NCBI GenBank assembly: GCA_943735955.1
Contig: OX030957.1
Location: forward strand, 6,910,257-6,974,256
Source: Piscicola geometra
Taxonomy: Eukaryota > Annelida > Clitellata > Hirudinida > Piscicolidae
Direction: 5' to 3'
Length of the DNA: 64,000 nucleotides
Below are positions 44,228-64,000 of this stretch, piece by piece (position 1 is the stretch's first letter; each line of letters begins with the position of its first letter). Under the pieces are notes generated by a model, which was given only the letters and a program-made list of their open reading frames with translations, was not told the origin of the DNA and searched no databases. The translations under genes were made by a program, and so were the position numbers.

Positions 44228-45442
44228 GACTACTCCTTGTCATCGAACAGTGTCATGCTTTAGGGGCCTATTTGTTCCTTAACTCAATGTAAACATTACT
44301 GACTTGAAAAATAATTATGAGATATACGATTGATACATAATTACCAAACGGTTTACCAGAAAACACTGAAACTCTTGTGATACGTAATTTTAACTCTTGA
44401 ATAATATTAAGTGACAGCAGTGGTATGCGAGGCATGGAGGGTTAAGGCACGTGTAGTGAGCATGGGTGTTATAGTATCTCCTTTATATACACTAAATTAA
44501 GACATTTTACCGATTTGGTGAGAAAAGTCAAAAGTAGAAAGACACGTCCGCCTATTCCTCCTCACAAACGACCTGTGCAAGTCTCAAATAAATACTTTTC
44601 GAATCGTCAAATATCAACAAATCCTTGTCTCCAATGCAGAATGGCCACAGGAACACAAGAGGCCGTTCTAGTGAATCGTGACGAAGAGTAACATTGCATA
44701 ACAATTCCCTTCAGGAAGTGCTTCAATTCAATGCCATGGCAATAATAAAAATGAGAATAATCAGGATGAGAACAATATTAATAAGAATAATGATGATGAG
44801 AACAATATTAATAAGAATAATGATGATGATAATAATAATAGTAATAATGAGCATAATAATAATAATAATATCATCAATATCAATAGTGACAAACAAAATA
44901 GTTAAATTCGAATCGATTTAGAGGAAGAAAAGTTTAAGTTAATGCTGGTATGTTCCATCATGAGAATCCGAAGAAAAGATTGACTTGATATGTAACATTG
45001 TAACACTGTAACAATTACATTGTAACACTGTAACATTTACATTGTAAAACTGTAACAGTTACATTGTAGCACTGTAACAGTTACATTGTAACACTATAAC
45101 AGTTACATTGTAACACTGTAACAGTTACATTGTAACACTGTAACAGTTACATTGTAACACTGTAACAGTTACATTGTAATAATCTAACTTAGTAACATTG
45201 TAACTATCTGCTAGCTACTGCAACTTAATTGGTTGACCGAAAAGAGAATGCCAAACGAGTTTAACTTTCTCTGAGACCACACTACTCGAACTTTATACAT
45301 TCTATGGATTTACAAACACCATCAGTACTATAATCATCCCCAGCAGTACTACAATCATCGCCGTCATCCCACACCCACCCACCACCCCCCTCCCCACTCC
45401 AATCACTACCAGCATCACCATCAACACCCCCCCCCCCCTCCA
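44228..45442. other. Intergenic, two tandem arrays
   Basis: No gene recognised. Contains ATAATAAGAATAATGATG repeats (44740-44880) and the 22-bp array at 44990-45180. A C-run lies near 45429. It is the downstream side of the discoidin gene. Confidence 0.55.
44990..45182. repeat. 22-bp minisatellite
   Basis: About eight units of ACATTGTAACACTGTAACAGTT with few changes. Each unit contains GTAAC/GTTAC inverted words. Related GTAACATTG words recur near 47605-47640. Confidence 0.95.
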
Positions 45443-55760
<10,318 letters not shown>

Positions 55761-56390
55761 CGTCTGTTGCGAAATGTCGGCAAATTTAAATTTATGGACA
55801 ACACGGCTCAAAGCTACTTAATATATTTTAACATCGATTTAAATGTATAGTTATTCACAAAATACTTAAAGTGAATTTAAATTTATAATATTGAATAAAA
55901 AATATATTTAAATAGGGATATCTCAGTCTAGTGATCGCCATGCAACATTAGAGTGTCTCACATGCTTTTTCAATAAGACTTAATTGCTTGGAGACGTGCG
56001 TTGAGTTGGTGCGGATGGCTTCAATTGAGGAAGATATTCTTGCTGGTGATGCACTTGTGTCAACTTTACGTCATTGCGATAATATGAGTTGCTGCATTGC
56101 GAACCAATTGGAGGCTCAAAGGGTCTGAAGGTTTCCTAGTCAAAGCCATCCTATTCTTTCATCGTATTATTTTTCATGGCATTTAAAAGATAAAGATACA
56201 AAATCTATATAAATTTATTTTGCAATGGTCAATTTTTTTAAAGTAGAACAACGTTAAAAACTTCTAGCGATTGAGCAGTGAATGGGAATTGATTGATGGA
56301 AGGGTGTGGAGTTGGTCTAGACAGGAGAGTGCTGATCATTTTGAGTGATGTTTTGGTCGATACCTTATCGACTGAGACAGCAGTAGTGGT

Positions 56391-56695
<305 letters not shown>

Positions 56696-56953
56696 AGCAT
56701 CAGTGTTCTACTACCCTGAGTTTTATTCCATTTTAATGATTTTGTATAATCTTTGAAAGAGCCAGCCCTGAGAAGCATCCAAATGTGAGTTGCACTCATG
56801 TATTTTCAAATTTTCAATGAAATTGAGTTTTTTATTATTATTTTATATTTTATACTTAATTATAATTTTTGTTTTTTTTGGTGTTGTTGACTACATTATA
56901 CCGGTTTGCTTGATTCAAGCTTACCGTCAAGTTAGTCACTTATATTGAAAATT

Positions 56954-57090
<137 letters not shown>

Positions 57091-60000
57091 AGCTAGTATA
57101 TTTTGCTTTTTTTTTTTCATTATATATTTTTATGTTATCATTATTCTTAATACTTGTTTTATTATTAAAAACTTATTCAAAGTTTACTAAGAGTGATTGT
57201 ATTTTTTTAATTTAAAAAGATTTATTTGAATTCTTTGACGATTGTGTGCTTTCGTTTAACGATCGCTTCGTTAAAGGTATTTTCCGGGTTCTTTGAAAAT
57301 TTTTCTATTAACCTCCATTCGATTATACATTTGTTGGCCTTTAAAAATGAAATTTTCAACATGAAATTCAGGCTCTTAAAAGCTTTTTGAGTAGATTCAG
57401 CTTGAGACTTCCATCCAAACTGTCTATAAAGACATGAGTCAAGCGCTCAAAAGCTTGTCAATAATTTAATTTTTCCACTCGTTTTTAGTACAGTTTCGAA
57501 TTCACACTAATGGGAAGAAATTAATTAATTAATTGATTAATTAATTGGTTGAGAGTGTGGAAAAATGCTCGCTTCATCTTTGTCCGAAGCGGAGATTGAA
57601 TGAGTGGTCATGCAAGCAAACACTGGCAACATCAAATTGCACTAAAAAGCAACTGAATGTATCTCGTCGGAGGATAATTTATGGAGCGCATAACTTGAAA
57701 AACATTTCGTGTCTAATCATCATTTTATTTTAATTACGCACGGACCAACCTACTGCATGCGTAATGTTACATGTGAAGGCCTCCATGGAGTATAGGATAT
57801 TGATATTGAATGAAGGATATATGATATGGATGGGGTTGTGATATGAAAAGAAATTTATTGAACGACGAAGGCAATTATTCGAAGAAATGAAGTGCACGTG
57901 AGTGGGTTTATACAAAGAGGTCAACGTAAAGTTTCTTCTTATTTGCATTCTGCTGCCTATTCTTGCCTCTGTCTCATGACTTAATTGGGTTGAATTAATT
58001 TAATGAGGGGTTGAGTTTATTTAATCGGTTTAATTGAAAAAGAATGCATTAAAAATCGTTAACTGGAAACTGTTATGTAACTAATTGATTCGTTGCAAAT
58101 CAATGTTTTTGGTCTTTATGTTGTAATGCATTGTCGCGTTAGTTTTATTTCTACTTTTTTTTCATAACTAATTCATAAGTAGTTTTATTATTAGAAGATA
58201 TAAAAAAAGTAGTAGTAGAAGTAGTATTTGTAGTAGTAGCAGTATCAGTTGTAGTAGGAGGACCGTAAATACCAAGTTTTTCGGATACCCATGTTGTTCA
58301 GACACCATTCCTTTTTTACCTATTGTTTTTTAGGCCTTAGTTTGGACATACATTTTAAAAACAAGAATGTCTATGATTGTAATTATGGAAAACAACATAA
58401 ATACTCGTAACTGAGTTTCTATAATATTATGATTAATTTAATTAGACTAAGAATAGAAAGAGTAATGAGCAAACAACTTCAATATTTAGCAATTTATATT
58501 TTATTTTAAAGATTTTCGTACATTTGAAATACAATTATTCAAAAGTGTGCGAATATATTGGTATTTACGGCATTAAGAGGAGTAATATGAATGGCTTCAA
58601 AGTCTAGCACTTGACGTGTTATCGACTCAAATCAAGAGTTTTAGTATCAACGCGCGAGACAAAAGCTTCTTGTTTTCATCATTGCTAAACTGTTTTTAAT
58701 AAGTAGAAAAACTCAAAAAAATATTAATTTATTTCATTTAATAAATAAAATCGTTTATAACTGTATAACTACTTTATAAGACGATTTATCAAACTTAATT
58801 CAAAAACCAACCGCCAAGTATGAGATGCAAGTCTTAATTGAATTAAACTTTAATTATGAAAGCAATCTTCAATCGAGCCAGAATATCATAATGCCTTGAT
58901 TATACCTTTGTCTTGACCTACAATAATTATACGTCTTTTCAGTTAAATTTATCATTTAGCTTCTATTTTTCAACTAATTGTTTCTTTAAATCCAATGTGT
59001 GCTGTAAATCCTTTCTTCTTGAAAAGTTTTTTTCCTTCCTATTCTTAACAAACGTCTTAAAACCAGAATATTTTTTCACAATTTATTTTTATTCAGCATT
59101 AATTTTTCATTTTAAAACGTTGTTATTTATTTAACCAATTAAAAAAAATATGCATTCATTTATTTAATAAAATTTCAAACATTTATTTGTATATTACATC
59201 GATGTTAAAACTTTTATTTATTTATTTAACCAATTTTGTTTTTAAACAAATTAATTTAACACTTTTTATTTCCTCAAAAACACTTGTCGACACAAAGCGC
59301 AGGCAAACGCTCAGAGTTTTGCTTGTTTTGCCTCAGACGACATGAACTCAACACCACTTCTCAAGCCCCTCCAATATATATCATTACAAACCCTTCGTTC
59401 GGATACTTTATATACACTTTACATACTGCATACATTGTACATGCTTTGTTGCATATGTATAGAAGAATAGAACTTGATATACGAAGAAAAGAACGTGAGA
59501 TAGAGAATTAAGATGAGGTACAAGAGATGAGAAGACAGGTGAGAGAGTGGAGAGATGAGGAGGAAAGTGAGGAGAATAGAGAATAAATGAATCTCGAAAA
59601 GTAGCATTCGAGATCATTTGCATAAAGACCGTGGGAAGAGGCCACAGAAGTAAAAAAAGAATTTCATCGGAGACTCCGGCAACTCCAAATGTGGATGTAA
59701 CTCAACCACGGCTCTAAGTCCCCCTCAACACTGCTGGTTTGCTTCGCAACAACGTACAAATATTTAAATGCTTTTAACATTCGTCTCGACCCTTCTAAGG
59801 CTTCAATCTTTACCATAAAAGCATGCAATCATAAACCGTGCCAAATTCTCGGCTTAAAGCAACGACGCTGAAGAGAGGTTCTTCGGTGCTTGTGCGGTGC
59901 AAGGTGGCACCTGGATCGGACCGTAAAAGTGTCGATATTATCCGAGATCAAACATTAAGGCTTTCAATTAATTGCCACTTTTTAATGGTTTATCCACTTT

Positions 60001-60854
60001 ATAAACTTATGGAGAGTTCCACGGGTTTTAATGCGTATCATTCGGAGATAATCACCATCAAGTGCTCTGATGGCGATATATCTAAAGTAAATTATTCGAA
60101 TGGAGATTAAAAGTAAACTTAAGTGCCCTTTCAAGCATTGCCTTTGTAACTGTTATCTTTTCATTGTCTTTATCATCGTCGTCATCATCATCTTTATCAT
60201 CAACATCGTCAACATCGTCATCATCATCGTCATCGTCGTCATCATTTATTCTTTTCTTACTTTCCAAGAGAATCTCTCATTAATTCGAGAAAAAACTTCA
60301 AAATATGCAACTCATTGGAAACAACCCTGTAACGAAAAAAGACTACAGCGAAAACAAAAACTAGAACGACAAACACAAAAAATAAAACAACAACAATCCC
60401 CACAACAACAACAAAACTGAAAAATAATCAAAAAATCTCTTCTTTTCTTCAACATTAAATTCTTCTAACACTCGTTCTTAATTACTTCCATTAACTCCTT
60501 CATCACCCTCATTCACCACTCACTTGCCGCTGAAAACCTAGCAAGTCTACAATGCAAATGAGCGGCAGTCATCGGCTCTTGCCCGCATGGACACTGCTCG
60601 CTTGAGGCAGCGTTGTGTGACATCATAGCTACTGATTCCTATCAGTCGAATTGCAAACTGATGAGCATAAACAGCCGTGAGTGCTTGTTTTTCTTCTGTT
60701 GGTGGGAAGGGGGGAAGAGGGGTTGTTGTAGTTGTAGTGGTTGTGTATTGGTAGTTTTGAGGCTGCAAGTGGCGTCAATCTTGTAGTGATATCAGTAGAG
60801 GTGAAAACTGTATTTGATTTAATAGTTATTTTAGTTTTAGTTTCATTATTAGTG

Positions 60855-60911
60855 AGAGTAGAAGTAGTCGTGGTAGTAGTAGTCGTAGTAGTAGTAGTCG
60901 TAGTAGTAGTA

Positions 60912-61005
<94 letters not shown>

Positions 61006-61060
61006 CAGTAGTAGAATTATTATTAGTGGTAGTAGTAGTTTTAGTTGTAGTAGTAGTTGT
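60855..61060. repeat. (AGT)n microsatellite, second array
   Basis: AGT triplets with CGT, AGA and GCA variants. Confidence 0.96.
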
Positions 61061-61795
61061 GTTGAAAGAGATCCAACAACCGGTCGATTAATCACCATAC
61101 ACAAACACTTCACATGCTCTTGTCTGTGTGTGTGCACAACACACACACAGACAGTGCCACACATATACAGACATACAAAAACATAAAAAGACATGAAAAA
61201 ACGTATAAAGACATACAAACACACAACACATACAATCGCACACACATACTCACAAACAAACATACACACATATACCTTTACGTACTGAGATTCGTCAATG
61301 TATTGTAGTATGCCATCGCATGCCCGTCAAAAGGCGGTGCTTGAGTGGATGTGCATATTAATTGCTTCATTAGTTCCCTCATTGATTGTCTCATTAATTA
61401 ATTTATTTAACTAATTAAATTAATTCCCGCCTTGTGAGTCTCATGGTGTAACCTCCGTAGTGGGTTGCTAGTTGTGGTGTTGTATTGTAACTTCTGAAGG
61501 AACAGTTGAATGGATAAATACTAAGAAGGAATGTGTGGCATGGGAAGCGCAGTTATGATAATCCCCAATAATAATAATAACTATAATAATAATAATAATT
61601 ATTATTATTATCATTATTATTATTGAATTTAAATGGTCAAAGCAACAGTCATCAGAACAACGTTAAGATGAAATTATAACAAAGTAACAACTGCAACAAC
61701 AACAAGAATTGTCTCTCGCAGCGTTTACTTTGGCCCTTTTGTGAAACTGAAACAATCCTAAAGACTTTGATCATAAATAAAAACAATCAATAACT

Positions 61796-61985
<190 letters not shown>

Positions 61986-62359
61986 AATTATAACGAGACA
62001 AACAACAATAGGTATATCAGCAATAAATAATATCTTATGACAACACCAAGCATACCAAAGCGTCACAAGAGACATAATGACGATGCAGACGTCCTACATG
62101 ACCCAGATAAGCATCGGAAACTGAATCTGACGCTTTCGCTAATTCATTGGCATACAACACACAACATTCTTATGGGACACACCATCCACGCAAAATAGAG
62201 AATTAAAGGCACAAGCAAAAATGTAAAAAAATTCTTTTATAAAATAAAATAAAAATATACCAATAGTATGGATCAGTCCTAGCAATTTAAATCGGAAATG
62301 TCCACTGTGAAAGTCTATAAGATTGCGTCAGTGGAAAAAGAAAAATAGGCAAAAAAACT

Positions 62360-62377
62360 GCGTCTTATACATGGTGT
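62360..62377. repeat. 18-mer shared with 40372-40389
   Basis: Second exact copy of GCGTCTTATACATGGTGT, 22 kb away, in AT-rich intergenic DNA. Confidence 0.55.
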
Positions 62378-63741
62378 TTTTTGGTAAAATAATATTTTAT
62401 TATAATCTAAATTGTAAATATATAAAACATTATATTTTAGAAGCTCTTTTTATATTTATTTAATAAAATATATTATTTAATGAAATAATCAAAACTAGAA
62501 ATATTTTATAAAAAAATATTATTTTATTTATTATTATAAAATTTTATTTGAGTGGTTGAAACAATCCTGAAATTTTTTTCTCAAGTTATCAGATCCATTA
62601 TTCTCAGCATTCTGGCGACTGCATTATCATAATTATTATCACTTTTAATAAAAATACTAAGAATAATAAAAATATTATGATTGATATTATTATGAATATT
62701 GATATAGGCTTGATAGGCTTGTTGACCGCAGTTTGCCATCATATTCATTCTTAGGCAAACAAACAACCACACAGGCAGATAAGTGATAATAATAATAATA
62801 TTAATAATAATAACAGACAAAAAAATACATCCTTATTGCTGCTATTGTACCCTTAATTTTAAAATATCATTTTAATATGCAAGTAATTAAATTTAATAGG
62901 AATGACTTGAGAGTTGCGCCAGCCCCATCATCACTAATTATCCTGACGCTGTCATCACTTGCCTCCAGCAACAATGAAACCAAAAACTAGTTGCAAAACG
63001 TGTTTTATTTCCACAGCTAACAGAACCAGTTATAATAAATACTTTAATTATTCTTACTTTTAAAATACTAAATCTTCATTTAGTAGCAACAATTATAATA
63101 AAAACTTGAGTTATTTTAATTGTTAGGTACTAAATTCGAACCCATTAAGCTATTAAAATTACCATTATGTCAACGCAAGCATGCCTCGACACTCCATAAA
63201 ATATGGACTCTGTGTCGTTTTCGAGGTAACCCCCATTTACTTGGGAATTAATTTAATACGATTACAACGCCTTACAGAAATTCTATAGGTACATTACCTT
63301 GGAGCGCAGTGCTTGTCACAAAGCTGTCAGTAATTGCAGCTATGCATTCAAATGCATCTAGCTCCGGTTAACGTGCAATTAAGTACTTTTAAAGTTAAAA
63401 TGTCTTCAAAATTGCAGTGAAAGGTATGGTGAGATTTAAAAGTGTTTGAATGTGTCTTTGTGGCTTGATCGAGGTTCAAGTGGTGATGGGGCTTCAGCGG
63501 TGCGGCAGAGGACCACTCACATTGGTACCTAAGAGATCTGGGTTGACGCCCTTTGGAAGAAGGATCTACATTGGGAGAGCCTATTGTAGAGTATAACTTT
63601 ACAAATATTTTTTATTTAATTTTAATTAAGTTAATTTCCGAAAAGGTTTGTAACTTAATTTATAGTCGCTATGTAGTCTCAAAGTACTTTATGATAAATA
63701 CTCATTCAATTGAAAGTATTTGCAGCGTGGAACTGCGACCC

Positions 63742-63960
63742 CTAGTCGCTCGAGAACAATAACAGACAATGAATAACACAATATTTTAAGGTTTCATGAT
63801 AATAACTAGACATTGTAGAGTTGATGAAGACGGTGGTGGGGATAAGACGGAGATGGACCTCTCTGTAACCATTGGAATCACAACCAATATGTCCGTTCCA
63901 ATCCCCGCAGACAAAAAGTTCTTTTGAGGCTGGCATAAGGGCGATGGCAATATCTGAATT
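63742..63960 (-). pseudogene. LINE-type endonuclease fragment
   Basis: The minus-strand frame reads DIAIALMPASKELFVCGDWN then GHIGCDSNGYREVH. This resembles the GDFNGHVG...GYEGVHGG core of endonuclease-exonuclease-phosphatase domains in non-LTR retrotransposons of the CFDP2-like group. The frame degenerates after YREVH and meets a stop just upstream, so it is a broken piece at the window edge. Confidence 0.5.
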
Positions 63961-64000
63961 GACCTGGGAAAAGGTGTATTTTCATCAAGATTTCAGGAGG

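Overview
This window is animal nuclear DNA. It is AT-rich, its genes are broken by many short introns with GT-AG ends, and it is crowded with microsatellites and minisatellites. The gene set (urocanate hydratase, M1 aminopeptidase, MRPS12, UNC50, BRAP, a paired-like homeobox gene, SH2/kinase-fold and discoidin proteins) is bilaterian. The long asparagine, glutamine and histidine runs, divergent homeobox and repeat density fit a lophotrochozoan such as an annelid or leech. That placement is inference from style, not a sequence match.

Layout from left to right: (1) 225-6934, minus: UROC1 (urocanate hydratase), 19 exons resolved, 3' end outside the window, with a ~1.2 kb 12-bp minisatellite in one intron. 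(2) ~8296-14294, minus: a secreted M1 zinc metallopeptidase of the aminopeptidase N type. (3) 15215-16131, plus: a small, unrecognised single-pass membrane protein of four exons, convergent with (4) 16602-17062, minus: MRPS12. (5) 17063-20753: a long non-coding stretch leading to (6) 20754-22208, plus: a divergent unc-4/UNCX-like homeobox protein with two eh1-like repression motifs. (7) 23124-28897, minus: a ~1831-residue protein ending in an SH2 domain and a kinase fold that have both lost their key residues. (8) 29753-33874, minus: UNC50, with a decayed hAT transposon, itself carrying a tRNA-derived SINE, in one intron. (9) 35173-42125, plus: BRAP (RING, UBP zinc finger, coiled coil), 18 exons resolved, introns almost wholly simple repeat. 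(10) 43109-44227: a second hAT-like, non-coding element. (11) 45443-55760, minus: a secreted protein with two F5/8C discoidin domains and a C-terminal fucolectin-like domain. (12) 55761-64000: no host gene recognised; microsatellites and, at the right edge, a LINE-type endonuclease fragment.

The genes do not form an operon or a pathway. UROC1 acts in histidine breakdown, MRPS12 in mitochondrial translation, UNC50 in Golgi trafficking, BRAP in ubiquitin/Ras signalling, and the peptidase and discoidin proteins outside the cell. The most interesting items are the SH2-pseudokinase, the homeobox protein with two eh1 motifs, the small membrane protein, and the nested and paired mobile elements. All exon limits were read by eye from splice-site sequence and reading-frame continuity; no alignment was run.
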